Positions 35,270 through 43,784 of a DNA stretch of 64,000 bases are shown here, piece by piece. The translations under genes and the position numbers were made by a program. The DNA comes from Streptomyces canus (GTDB lineage: Bacteria > Actinomycetota > Actinomycetes > Streptomycetales > Streptomycetaceae): contig NZ_JAUSYQ010000002.1 of assembly GCF_030816965.1 (NCBI RefSeq), positions 868,001 through 932,000 on the forward strand. The letters run 5' to 3'. The notes beneath the pieces are model-generated. The model was not told the origin of the DNA. It ran no database searches and worked only from the letters and a program-made list of their open reading frames with translations. Positions within the stretch are counted from its first letter, which is position 1. Each line of letters opens with the position of its first letter.

Positions 35270-35797
35270 TCACCGGCAGAGCGCGTCGATGTCCTCGGAG
35301 AAGGTCGGGAACTCCGCCTGGGCGGTGGTGACGATGTCCCGGGTGGTGCGGCGCGGGGTGGTCGCGTGGCGTTCGGCGAGTGCGGTCAGCGTCGCGCTCG
35401 GACGGCCCTCGTACTGCTCGAGATCCACGACCTCCAAAGGCCCGAGGCCATCGGCGAGCACCCACAGGAAGTCGGACAGGTTCGCCGCCACCACACCGCG
35501 CTCGCCCTCCGAGCCCAGGAACACCACGGGTTGCTCGACGAGGGGCCGCCCCGGCCGCACACACCACAGGGCGGCGAGGCCACCGGTGCCGTCCTGTCCG
35601 AAGACCCGGTAGGCGTCGCCGTCCAGTTGGTGGTTGCCGGTCCAGTGGCGCAGCCAGTCGGTGGTCTCCTCGGCGGCGTCGAAGGCGTCGTACGGCTCGA
35701 AGTCGACACCCTCGCCGTCGTCGTAGTCGAACTCCACGCGGGCCACGTCGGCCAGGGCGGCCGGAAAGGCGCGGTCGCCCTCAGTCGTCTCGATCAT
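35270..35797 (-). CDS. SMI1/KNR4 (SUKH)-like protein
   Basis: A 175-residue acidic, cytosolic protein. GGLAALWCVRPGRPLVEQPV with FLGSEGERGVVAANLSDFLWVLADGLGPLE matches the SUKH core, in which Gly-rich turns and a DFLxLLA helix recur. SUKH proteins often act as immunity proteins to contact-dependent toxins, but no toxin gene lies beside this one. The ATG at 35797 gives MIETTEGDRAFPAAL; a longer start at 35827 is possible. It is convergent with the phosphotriesterase gene. Confidence 0.65.
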   Translation of the reverse strand: MIETTEGDRAFPAALADVARVEFDYDDGEGVDFEPYDAFDAAEETTDWLRHWTGNHQLDGDAYRVFGQDGTGGLAALWCVRPGRPLVEQPVVFLGSEGERGVVAANLSDFLWVLADGLGPLEVVDLEQYEGRPSATLTALAERHATTPRRTTRDIVTTAQAEFPTFSEDIDALCR

Positions 35798-35832
35798 GCC
35801 CAGGAGGCTAATCGCCGCCACTGACAACGGCC

Positions 35833-37302
35833 CTATGCCACCGAGATGTCCACCGTGGGCCGCAGTTTCGCCGCCGCGGCCAGCGCCTCGTGCGCGGGGT
35901 GGCCCACGAAGGCCGCCACCAGGCTCTCGTCCGCCGGGAGTTCGGCGGCCGGGTAGGCGATCTGCTCGTAGGCGGCCTGGAAGCGCGGCCCCCAGCGGCG
36001 GGCGCCGAGCCGGGCCGTACGGGAGCAGTTGTCGACCATGTGGGCCACGTCACGGGCGTGCATGTAGGGCAGGAGGGAGTCGACGGCCTCGATGACGGAC
36101 TCGTTGACGATCTCGGACCAGGGGTGGCCGCGCTCGGTGAACTCGTCGATCTGGGCGACCATGGTGGCGACGAAGACCCCGGCGGTGAACGGCTCGACGG
36201 GCAGTTCGCGTTCGTCCCGCCGCGCCCGTACCTTCTCACCGGCGCCCCACATGGGCGAGGCGCCGATCTCACTCATCGCCCGCGCTCCGAGCCGGCGTTC
36301 GGCCAGGATCACGCTGCGCAGCTCGGTGCCGTCGGCGACCTCGTCGTAGATCTCCGCGACGATCTCGCGAGCGGGCCCGTACGTCGCCGTGTACGCCCGG
36401 TCGAAGACCTCCCGGCCGGACGGGGAGAGGCCGTCGCGGACCGCCCGCAGGCCCGAGCGCGAGATGGTGCGGGCGATCGGCCCGGTGACGTTCTCGCAGG
36501 ACCTCTCGTACGCCGTCACCTCGTCGTCCCCGGCCAGGCGGTACCGCGTGTACAGCGTCTCGACGATGCCGTGCACGGCGCCGAGCAGGATCGCGCGCTC
36601 GCCGACGATGTCCGAGAGGTACTCGCTGTGCAGCGTGGTCCGGAAGGTGTACGGCGATCCGAGCGCCACCGACCAGCCGAGCGCGAGGTCGACCGCCCGG
36701 CCGTCGGGGTCGGCGTGCACGGCGAAACTGCTGTTGATCCCGGCGCCGTTGACATCGGCGCCCTGCTGGTAGAGACGCCGCACGGAGTCGCCCATGCCCT
36801 TGGGGCACACGGCGATCACTGGATGGCCGGCCGGGAACTCGCCGCCGGTCTCCCGGAGATGGCCGAGCAGGAAGCCGTGCGAGAGCCCGATGGCCGCGCC
36901 GGGCTTCAGCACCCCGAAGATCTCCTGGTGGTGGGCGGCGAGTGCCGCGTCCGCGATCAGCAGCACGACCAGGTCGCTGTCGGCGGTGATCGCGAGCCAG
37001 TCGCCGAGCGTGCCGTTCTCCTCGGTGAAGCCGTGGGCGCGCGCGTCGGCGGCCGAGCGGGAGCCGGGGCGCAGGCCCACGGCCACCCGGATGCCGGTAC
37101 CGGCGAGGGAGTCGCGCAGGTTGAGGGCCTGGGCGCGGCCCTGCGGTCCCCAGCCGAGCACACCGATGCGGCGGACCCCGGTGAAGGCCTGGGGCAGCAG
37201 GGGGAACAGGTGCCGGCCGCCGCGCAGGACGGTCTCCGTGCCGCCGGGGACGTCCATGGTTTCGAGGGCGAAGACGCCGGAGGTGTACGTGGTGGAGGTC
37301 AT
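35833..37302 (-). CDS. ilvC2: Class II (plant-type) ketol-acid reductoisomerase
   Basis: A 489-residue long-form KARI, the isomeroreductase of valine/isoleucine synthesis. The NADPH fold has GVLGWGPQGRAQALNLRDSL with GLRPGSRS as the phosphate-binding loop. The Mg ligands are all present: Asp and Glu in LSDIVGERAILLG, and Glu residues in SEIVNESVIEAVDSL. The substrate Ser is in DNCSRTARLG. Blocks such as RGGRHLFPLLPQAF, GINSSFAVHADPDGRA and the C-terminus LRPTVDISVA closely match chloroplast enzymes, not the roughly 335-residue class I enzyme usual in Streptomyces. The ATG at 37302 has a distant GGAG. It diverges from an IlvY-like regulator. Confidence 0.92.
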   Translation of the reverse strand: MTSTTYTSGVFALETMDVPGGTETVLRGGRHLFPLLPQAFTGVRRIGVLGWGPQGRAQALNLRDSLAGTGIRVAVGLRPGSRSAADARAHGFTEENGTLGDWLAITADSDLVVLLIADAALAAHHQEIFGVLKPGAAIGLSHGFLLGHLRETGGEFPAGHPVIAVCPKGMGDSVRRLYQQGADVNGAGINSSFAVHADPDGRAVDLALGWSVALGSPYTFRTTLHSEYLSDIVGERAILLGAVHGIVETLYTRYRLAGDDEVTAYERSCENVTGPIARTISRSGLRAVRDGLSPSGREVFDRAYTATYGPAREIVAEIYDEVADGTELRSVILAERRLGARAMSEIGASPMWGAGEKVRARRDERELPVEPFTAGVFVATMVAQIDEFTERGHPWSEIVNESVIEAVDSLLPYMHARDVAHMVDNCSRTARLGARRWGPRFQAAYEQIAYPAAELPADESLVAAFVGHPAHEALAAAAKLRPTVDISVA

Positions 37303-37329
37303 GGTGGAGTTGTAGGCTCCGGCCGGGCA

Positions 37330-37344
37330 TTGCAGCAAGCGCAA
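37330..37344. promoter_or_regulatory. TTGC-N7-GCAA box (candidate IlvY-type operator)
   Basis: TTGCAGCAAGCGCAA lies 28 bp upstream of the KARI start and 44 bp before the LysR start, with a further TTGCAT at 37361. A dyad with T-N11-A geometry in the divergent gap is what a LysR regulator would bind. Confidence 0.55.
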
Positions 37345-37387
37345 CTTTCGCATCGCACTGTTGCATGACCTGAAAGGCCGAGGTCAC

Positions 37388-38251
37388 ATGGACGATCACC
37401 GGGAGTTGCGTCTCTTCCTGCACCTCGCGCAGACGCTGAACTTCGGCCGGACCAGCCTCGACTGCCATGTCAGTCCGGCCACGCTGACGAGGACCGTGCA
37501 GCGGCTGGAGGCGGGCCTCGGGCATCGGCTGTTCGACCGCGGCCCGCGCGGGGTGTCGCTGACCGCGCAAGGGCACCGCTTCCGCGCATACGCCGTCCAG
37601 GCGCTTGAGCTGTGGCGCGCCTACCGCGAGGAGCACCCGGACCCGGCCGAACTGACCGGCCGACTCGCCATGTTCGCGACGGTGACCGCCTGCCAGTCCC
37701 TGCTGCCCGACCTGTTGGCCCCGTTCCGCGCGGCCCATCCCCAGGTACGGCTGGACCTGCGCACGGGTGACGCGGCGGCCGCCCTGGCCCGCCTTGACGA
37801 GGGCGAGGTGGACGTGGCCGTGGCGGGAATCCCGGCGCGGTTGCCGGAAGGGCTGGTGAGCCGGACGGTCGCGGTGACCGACCTGGTCCTCGTCACCGCG
37901 CGGGACCGTCCTGACCCCGATCTGGACGGGCCGTTCGTCCTCCCCCACCGCGGGCTCGTCCGCGAGGCCGCCGACCGCTGGTTCCGCGCCCGGGGCACGG
38001 TCCCCGACGTGGCCTGCGAGCCCGACGGTCACGAAGGACTGCTGACGCTGGTCGCCCTGGGCTGCGGCACGGGCGTGGTCCCCCGCCTCGTACTGGAACA
38101 CAGCGCGGTGCGCGAACGGCTGACAGAGGTTCCCGCCGATCCACGGCCCGAACACTTCGCGATCGGTCTGTGCGTTCGGCGGTCCGATCTGCGCCGACCG
38201 CTGGTGGCGGCGCTGTGGAGCCTGACGGTGTCGCCGGATACTCCTACCTGA
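37388..38251 (+). CDS. LysR-family regulator resembling IlvY
   Basis: A 287-residue LTTR. The N-terminal helix-turn-helix is RELRLFLHLAQTLNFGRTSL then VSPATLTRTVQRLEAGLGHRLF (about 4-45), and the effector domain includes LAMFATVTACQSLLPDLLAP and VALGCGTGVVPRLVLEHSAV. Both the N-terminus (LRLFLHLA..FGRT.. HVSP.TL) and these blocks parallel enterobacterial IlvY, which activates ilvC divergently in response to acetohydroxy acids. The same head-to-head order with a KARI gene here supports that role. The ATG at 37388 follows GAGGT. Confidence 0.9.
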   Translation: MDDHRELRLFLHLAQTLNFGRTSLDCHVSPATLTRTVQRLEAGLGHRLFDRGPRGVSLTAQGHRFRAYAVQALELWRAYREEHPDPAELTGRLAMFATVTACQSLLPDLLAPFRAAHPQVRLDLRTGDAAAALARLDEGEVDVAVAGIPARLPEGLVSRTVAVTDLVLVTARDRPDPDLDGPFVLPHRGLVREAADRWFRARGTVPDVACEPDGHEGLLTLVALGCGTGVVPRLVLEHSAVRERLTEVPADPRPEHFAIGLCVRRSDLRRPLVAALWSLTVSPDTPT

Positions 38252-38281
38252 CACTGACCTGCTCGACCTGAGGGGAAACGT

Positions 38282-39253
38282 ATGCGAGTCGTCGTCATCG
38301 GCGGAAGCGGCCACATCGGCACCTTCCTCGTCCCCCGCCTGGTGCAAGCCGGCCACGAAGTGATCACCATCAGCCGTGGCTCCCGCACGGCCTACACCGA
38401 GGCTGCCGAGTGGCAGCAGGTGCGCCAGGTCGTCGCCGACCGGCAGCAGGAGGACGCCGAGGGCACCTTCGGAGACCGGGTGGCCGGGCTGGCCCCGGAC
38501 GCCGTGATCGACCTGGTCTGCTTCACCCTGGAAGCGGCCACCGCACTGGTCGAGCGGCTGCGCGGCGAGGTCGGACACCTGCTGCACTGCGGCACCGTGT
38601 GGCGTTTCGGCCCCAGCGACAAGCTGCCGATCTCCGAGACCACGGGCACCGCGCCGATCGGGGAGTACGGCATCCAGAAGGACCGGATCGCCCGGATGCT
38701 GAAGGAGGAGACCGCTTCCGGGGGTCTGGTGACCACATCCCTGCACCCCGGGCACATCGTCGGTCCGGGCTGGCACCCGATCGGTCCGCTGGGAAACCTC
38801 GACCCGGCGGTCTGGTACGCCCTCTCGGCCGGACAGCCGCTGCCGGTCCCGGGGATCGGGGTCGAGCTGATGCACCATGTGCACGCTGACGATGTCGCCC
38901 AGGCCTTCGAACGGGCGGTCGAGCACCGGGACGCGGCGGCGGGAGAGGACTTCAACGTCGTCGCCCCCACTGCCCTGAACGTCCGGGGGTACGCCCGCAT
39001 CGCCGCCGGCTGGTTCGGTCGGACCGCGTCGCTGGAGCCGGTCACCTGGGAACAGTTCCGCCGGACCACGGCCCCGGAGCACGCCGAGGCGAGCTGGGAG
39101 CACCTCTACCGCAGCCAGTGCCTGTCCATCGAGAAGGCCAGGACCCTCCTCGGCTACGCGCCGCGCTACGAACCGGAGGCCGCCGTACTGGAGTCGGTGC
39201 GATGGCTGATCGACCACGAGGAGCTGAAGGTGGCCGGCCCGCTCAGCGTCTGA
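38282..39253 (+). CDS. NAD(P)-dependent epimerase/dehydratase (extended SDR)
   Basis: A 323-residue extended SDR. The nucleotide-binding motif is VVIGGSGHIGTFL (about 4-16). The Tyr-Lys pair is YGIQK (about 129-133), and HVHADDVAQAFERAV matches the conserved late SDR block. LLHCGTVWRFGP carries the substrate-side Thr. It begins 30 bp after the LysR gene in the same direction, so co-transcription is likely. Substrate unknown; a nucleotide sugar is usual for the family. Confidence 0.85.
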   Translation: MRVVVIGGSGHIGTFLVPRLVQAGHEVITISRGSRTAYTEAAEWQQVRQVVADRQQEDAEGTFGDRVAGLAPDAVIDLVCFTLEAATALVERLRGEVGHLLHCGTVWRFGPSDKLPISETTGTAPIGEYGIQKDRIARMLKEETASGGLVTTSLHPGHIVGPGWHPIGPLGNLDPAVWYALSAGQPLPVPGIGVELMHHVHADDVAQAFERAVEHRDAAAGEDFNVVAPTALNVRGYARIAAGWFGRTASLEPVTWEQFRRTTAPEHAEASWEHLYRSQCLSIEKARTLLGYAPRYEPEAAVLESVRWLIDHEELKVAGPLSV

Positions 39254-39450
39254 CCGGACGCGCGCTTCCAGGCCCGGTCGTCACCTTCCCGTCGTCCGCC
39301 CGGAGGGCCGCGCGGCGGCGATGGGGGCCCTCCCGCGCGAGCGTAGGGGAGCGTGCGATCGCAAGGCACCGGAGCGCCGTCGTGGCGGAGCCACGTCGGC
39401 GGTTCGGCAACGCGGCGAGCGCGCGTGCCAGGCGTCGCGCGGCAGGCGGG

Positions 39451-39912
39451 TCACGGCCGGGCCTGGGCCCGGCCTGCGTCCAGGCGTCCCACCCGGGCCA
39501 CGTTCTCCCGGTCCTCGGCGTCCTCGCTCGCCTCGGCGGTGAACCAGGCGTCGAGGATCTCCTTGAGGAGTGGCTCGGAGGTGAGGCGGAGACTGAGGGC
39601 CAGGACGTTGGCGTCGTTCCAGCGGCGGGCGCCGTCCGCCGTGTAGGCGTCCGTGCACAGGGCGGCCCGTACGCCCGGGACCTTGTTCGCGGCGATGGAG
39701 GCGCCGGTGCCGGTCCAGCAGCACACGACGGCCTGGTCGGCCGTCCCCGCGGCCACCTCACGGGCGGCGGCCTCGGAGCAGGCGGCCCACTGCGGGTCGG
39801 CGCCGGGGCTCAGGGCGCCGTACGCGACCACGTCGTGGCCACGTGCGCGCAGTTCGTCGACGAGGGTGCGCGCGACTGGTTCGTCCATGTCCGAGGAGAC
39901 GGAGATCCGCAT
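39451..39912 (-). CDS. RpiB/LacA/LacB-family sugar-phosphate isomerase
   Basis: A 153-residue aldose-ketose isomerase. It has the family core VCCWTGTGASIAANKVPGVRAAL (catalytic Cys region, about 63-85) and NDANVLALSLRLTSEPLLKE. Members interconvert ribose-5-P/ribulose-5-P, allose-6-P or galactose-6-P. The second Cys of the RpiB catalytic motif is kept. The gene starts 1 bp after the Nudix stop, in the operon ROK-Nudix-RpiB, which hints at a regulated sugar-phosphate pathway. Confidence 0.88.
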   Translation of the reverse strand: MRISVSSDMDEPVARTLVDELRARGHDVVAYGALSPGADPQWAACSEAAAREVAAGTADQAVVCCWTGTGASIAANKVPGVRAALCTDAYTADGARRWNDANVLALSLRLTSEPLLKEILDAWFTAEASEDAEDRENVARVGRLDAGRAQARP

Positions 39913-39913
39913 G

Positions 39914-40636
39914 TCACGAGCCTACTCGGCGGCTCGCCCAACGAACGACGGGATCCAGGTGGCCCACGTGCGGACCGGCGAGGTCCGGCAGTTCGGCCGG
40001 TGAACCGACGAGGGCGATCCGGTCGAACTCCGACGCGCGTCCCCGTGCCGTCTCCGCGGCCACCAGAGCCATGAAGCTCTCCTGCAAGAAGGACGCGGGC
40101 AACGACGGCGCCAGATAGTGGACACCGACCTGTCCGTCCTCGCCATGCGTCACCAGACACCGGGTGAGGTCGGCGGCCGGGATGTCGACGCCCGTCTCCT
40201 CGGCCAGCTCCACCGCCGCGTGGCGGCGCAGTGCGGGCTCGTCCAGGGGCTCGTCGCCGGTGGGCGGTTCCACCGATCCGCCGGGGAACTGCCAGCGGCC
40301 GGGCGCGGCGGTGGACGAGGACATACGGCCCACCAGCACGCGTCCGTCGTCCGCCGGCTGCACCACGCTGACGAAGAGGGACCGCGGGGCGGTGGCGCCC
40401 GGGATGCGGCGCAGGGCGAAGTACCGATAGGTCACCCGGGACCAGGAGACGAGCAGGTCGTCCGGGGCCTCCCGCGAGAGCCCCGCGCACACCGCCACCG
40501 GACCGTCGAAGAGGGCCGGGTTGGCCAGGACGGCCTCGTCCCACTCGCGGTCCATGGCCGTCCGCAGCTCGGCCGGGACCACCGGGGGCGCCACCTCGAC
40601 CAGGCGGAGTCCCTCGGCCTCCAGCAGGTCAGCCAC
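39914..40636 (-). CDS. Nudix hydrolase (long N-terminal domain)
   Basis: A 240-residue protein. The Nudix box WQFPGGSVEPPTGDEPLDEP continuing to AVELAEETGV is slightly extended (four to five extra residues between Gly and Glu), but the REUXEEXGU core reads VELAEETGV with a Val-Glu instead of Arg-Glu. The N-terminal half (about 1-90) with WDEAVLANPALFDGPVAVCA resembles NUDT-type eukaryotic-like proteins. The GTG at 40636 overlaps the ROK gene's 3' end by 8 bp. The missing box Arg may weaken activity. Confidence 0.8.
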   Translation of the reverse strand: MADLLEAEGLRLVEVAPPVVPAELRTAMDREWDEAVLANPALFDGPVAVCAGLSREAPDDLLVSWSRVTYRYFALRRIPGATAPRSLFVSVVQPADDGRVLVGRMSSSTAAPGRWQFPGGSVEPPTGDEPLDEPALRRHAAVELAEETGVDIPAADLTRCLVTHGEDGQVGVHYLAPSLPASFLQESFMALVAAETARGRASEFDRIALVGSPAELPDLAGPHVGHLDPVVRWASRRVGS

Positions 40637-41873
40637 GGGTCAGCGCCCCCAGCGGATCGTCCAGCACCGGCTGCCACGCCAACTCGGCCGCTCCCACCAG
40701 GCTGTTGTGGTCGAGGGTGCAGGCCAGGATGGGGACGCCGCCGCTCTGCCCCCACAGGCTGCGGTCGGCGACGACGGCCCGCAGACGCGTGGGGTCGGCG
40801 TCCAGCAGGGTGCGGTGGAGGCCGCCGAGGATGATGCGGTCCGGGTTGAGGATGTTCACCAGGCCGGCGAGACCGAGGCCCAGGCGGTCGATGAGGGCCT
40901 CGGCGGCGGTGCGGACGGCGGGATCGTCGTAGTGGTGCCGGACGAGGTCGTTGGCCTGCTGGAGCAGGGAGAGCTCGGGGCCGGGGGCGAGTCCCGCCGC
41001 CGTGAGGAACGCCAGCGGGTCCGCCTCGACGTCAAGACAGCCCCGGCTGCCGCAGTGGCAGGGGCGGCCCTCGGGGTTCACGGTGAGGTGGCCGACTTCC
41101 AGAGCCAGGCCCGAACTCCCCGTGTGCAGACGCCCGTCGAGCACCAGCGCGCCGCCCACGCCCCGGTGCCCGGTCGCCACGCACAGCAGGTCCCGGGCGC
41201 CGCGGCCCGCGCCGTGCCGGTGCTCGGCGAGCGCGGCGAGGTTGACGTCGTTGGCCGCGAAGGCCGGTCCGGTGATGCCTGCGGCACGCACGCACTCGTC
41301 GAAGATACGGCGGACGGGGGCGCCCGCGGGCCAGGCGAGGTGCAGGGGGTTGAGGGCGAGGCCGTCGGGTTCGGCGACCGCGGACGGCACGGCGAGCCCG
41401 GCGCCGACGCAACGTCTGCCGGTGGTGCGCAGCAGGTCGGCGCCCGCCTCGACGACGGAGCCGAGGACCTTCGCCGGGTCGGCGTCGACCGTCTCGCAGC
41501 CGGGGGCGGTGGCGACGATACGACCGCCCAGACCGACCAGGGCGGCCCGGAAACCGTCGGCGTGGACCTGCGCGGCCAGCACGACGGGACCGTCCTCGGC
41601 GACCGCGAGACGATGCGAGGGCCTGCCCTGCGAACCGGCGGCCGCGGTGGGCCGGGCGTCGACGCGGATCAGCCCGAGCGCCTCCAGCTCGGCGGCGACC
41701 GCCCCGGCCGTCGCCCGCGTCACCCCGAGTTCGGCGGTGAGCACGGCCCGGGTGGGCGCGCGGCCGGTGTGCACGAGCTCCAACGCGGGCCCGAGCGCAC
41801 CACGCCCCCGGTCCAGCCGCGTCCTCGAGGTGGTTCCTTCCCCCGCCGGCCGGGGGTCCGCCTTGCCGCTCAT
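40629..41873 (-). CDS. ROK-family transcriptional regulator/sugar kinase
   Basis: A 414-residue ROK protein. An N-terminal winged helix (about 28-85, APTRAVLTAELGVTRATAGA) precedes the kinase-like domain with the Zn motif CHCGSRGCLDVEA (about 280-292), and GVGGALVLDGRLHTGSSGLALEVGH is the ROK signature. Most such fusions are sugar-responsive repressors (XylR/NagC type) without strong kinase activity. It heads the operon with Nudix and RpiB genes and lies 36 bp after the 3' end of alkB. Confidence 0.92.
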   Translation of the reverse strand: MSGKADPRPAGEGTTSRTRLDRGRGALGPALELVHTGRAPTRAVLTAELGVTRATAGAVAAELEALGLIRVDARPTAAAGSQGRPSHRLAVAEDGPVVLAAQVHADGFRAALVGLGGRIVATAPGCETVDADPAKVLGSVVEAGADLLRTTGRRCVGAGLAVPSAVAEPDGLALNPLHLAWPAGAPVRRIFDECVRAAGITGPAFAANDVNLAALAEHRHGAGRGARDLLCVATGHRGVGGALVLDGRLHTGSSGLALEVGHLTVNPEGRPCHCGSRGCLDVEADPLAFLTAAGLAPGPELSLLQQANDLVRHHYDDPAVRTAAEALIDRLGLGLAGLVNILNPDRIILGGLHRTLLDADPTRLRAVVADRSLWGQSGGVPILACTLDHNSLVGAAELAWQPVLDDPLGALTRG

Positions 41874-41909
41874 GAGGGCGAGTCTCCCATGATCCGTTCG
41901 TGATGGAGC

Positions 41910-42573
41910 TCAGAGCCCGCTGACCCGCAGCGTGATGTTCAGCCGTCCCGTCAGCCCCAACTCGGGCGGCGCGGTGCCCGGATGCACACGGGGGACGCCG
42001 TGGTACGCGAGTCTCGACGGGCCGCCGAAGACGAACAGGTCCCCACTGCGCAGTTCGACGTCCGTGTAGGGCCGGGTCCGGGTCTCGGGGTTGCCGAAGC
42101 GGAAGACGCACGTGTCGCCGAGGCTCAGGGAGACCACGGGAGCGTCCGACTTCTCGTCGCTGTCGCGGTGCATGCCCATGCGGGCGTCGCCGTCATAGAA
42201 GTTGATCAGTGCGATGTCGTACGCCGCCTGCTGCGGACCGAGCGCGTCGCGCACCGCTTCCCGGCCCAGCTCGCCCAGCCAGTGCGGGAAGGGCTTCACC
42301 GGTGCCCCGTCGCCGTCGACGACCGTGCGGGCGTAGCCGTACGGGTACCAGTGCCGGCCGAGGCAGACCTGCCGCGCGGTCATCGTGCCGCCGCCCGGGG
42401 TGCGGACCGTGCGCAGTCCTGCGGGCGGGCGGCGCGCCCTCCCCCAGAGGGGGCACCCCCACCCGGCAGGCCTCCAGCAGGCCGCGCTGCCGCCCCGGCT
42501 CCAGCCAGCCCGGCACGTGCACCGCACCCGGCGCGACCTCCGCGCGGGGTCGGGGGAACAGCTCGGCATCCAT
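41910..42573 (-). pseudogene. alkB: AlkB-type dioxygenase gene frameshifted at an inserted 23-bp repeat
   Basis: The N-terminus reads MDAELFPRPRAEVAPGAVHV to GLLEACR in one frame (42573-42465). From 42440 down to 41910 the AlkB body continues in a second frame: LRTVRTPGGGTMTARQVCLG, then the Fe ligands HxD in GMHRDSDEKSD, VHPGTAPPE and the 2-oxoglutarate-binding RLNITLRVSGL. Exactly between them lies CTCCCCCAGAGGGGG/CACCCCCA (42439-42461). The frame offset fits a net insertion of 1 mod 3 bases. Uninterrupted it would be about 210 residues and repair alkylated DNA. As read, it would give a short, probably inactive peptide. Confidence 0.8.
42439..42461. repeat. 23-bp G/C palindromic repeat, copy 2 (inside alkB)
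   Basis: Same element as 28909-28931 with one substitution (C for T at position 16). It sits at the frameshift in alkB, so it is the likely cause. The structure is two overlapping C5/G5 inverted repeats. Confidence 0.8.
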
Positions 42574-42629
42574 GGGTTCCATCCTGCCCGAGCGGGCCTG
42601 AGCTGCGCCTCCGATAGCCTGGACGCACG

Positions 42630-43784
42630 ATGGACGACCGTATGACGACCCCCTGGGGCGAGCTCGCGCTCACCCGTTTCCCCGAGGACCCGCGCGACCT
42701 GCTGCGCGCCTGGGACGCCTCCGACGAGTATCTGCTGAGGCATCTCGCGGCGGAGGACGTGGCCCTGTCCGGCACGGTCGTGGTGGTCGGAGACCGCTGG
42801 GGCGCGCTGGCCACCGCCCTGGCACCGCACCGGCCGGTCCAGATCACCGACTCCTTCCTCAGCCAGCAGGCGACCCGCGCCAACCTCGAACGCGCCGACG
42901 TCGAGCCCGGCACCGTCCAGCTGCTCACCACACAGGACCCACCGCCCGGCCGCGTCGACGTCCTGCTGGTGCGCGTGCCGAAGAGCCTGGCCCTGCTGGA
43001 GGACCAGTTGCTGCGGCTGGCGCCCGCGGTGCACGAGGGCACGCTCGTCGTCGGCACCGGCATGGTGAAGGAGATCCACACCTCGACGCTCCAGCTGTTC
43101 GAGCGGATCCTCGGGCCGACCCGCACCTCGCTGGCCGAGAAGAAGGCCCGACTCATCTTCTGCACACCGGAGCCGTCGCTCGAACGGCCCGCCAACCCCT
43201 GGCCGTACGGCTACACCCTTCCGGACGGCATCGGTGCCGTCTCCGGGCGGGCCGTCGTCAATCACGCGGGCGTCTTCTGCGCGGACCGGCTCGACATCGG
43301 CACCCGGTTCTTCCTCCAGCACCTCCCGAAGAGCCGTGGCTCGCAGCGGATCGTGGACCTGGGCTGCGGCAACGGCGTCGTCGGTACGGCGGTGGCCCTG
43401 GCCAACCCCGAGGCCGAGGTGCTGTTCGTCGACGAGTCCTTCCAGGCCGTGGCCTCGGCGGAGGAGACGTACCAGGCGAACGGCGTGCCGGGGCACGCGG
43501 AGTTCCGGGTCGGGGACGGTCTGGCGGGGGTCCCGGCGGGCAGCGTCGACCTCGTTCTCAACAACCCGCCCTTCCACTCCCACCAGGCGACGACCGACGC
43601 GACGGCCTGGCGGATGTTCACCGGAGCGCGCAGGGCGCTACGGCCCGGCGGCGAACTGTGGGTGGTCGGGAACCGCCATCTCGGCTATCACGTGAAGCTG
43701 CGGAAGCTGTTCGGCAACAGTGAACTCGTCGCCGGCGGGCCGAAGTTCGTGGTGCTCAAGGCGGTGAAGGAGTCGGGTGTCTGA
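42630..43784 (+). CDS. RlmG-like rRNA guanine-N2 methyltransferase
   Basis: A 384-residue protein of the RlmG/RsmC class. The N-terminal half (about 1-200) is a degenerate methyltransferase-like RNA-binding domain. The C-terminal half (about 225-380) has the SAM motif IVDLGCGNGVVGTAVALANP and the N2-guanine signature LVLNNPPFHSHQATTDATAW. RlmG modifies 23S rRNA G1835 in E. coli; RsmC modifies 16S G1207. The domain order fits both, so the exact site is uncertain. An internal ATG at 42642 is an alternative start. Confidence 0.85.
   Translation: MDDRMTTPWGELALTRFPEDPRDLLRAWDASDEYLLRHLAAEDVALSGTVVVVGDRWGALATALAPHRPVQITDSFLSQQATRANLERADVEPGTVQLLTTQDPPPGRVDVLLVRVPKSLALLEDQLLRLAPAVHEGTLVVGTGMVKEIHTSTLQLFERILGPTRTSLAEKKARLIFCTPEPSLERPANPWPYGYTLPDGIGAVSGRAVVNHAGVFCADRLDIGTRFFLQHLPKSRGSQRIVDLGCGNGVVGTAVALANPEAEVLFVDESFQAVASAEETYQANGVPGHAEFRVGDGLAGVPAGSVDLVLNNPPFHSHQATTDATAWRMFTGARRALRPGGELWVVGNRHLGYHVKLRKLFGNSELVAGGPKFVVLKAVKESGV

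Noticed and set aside
35270..35797. A toxin-immunity pair based on the SUKH-like gene
   Set aside because: No polymorphic toxin, WXG or RHS protein is encoded next to it; the neighbours are metabolic genes.
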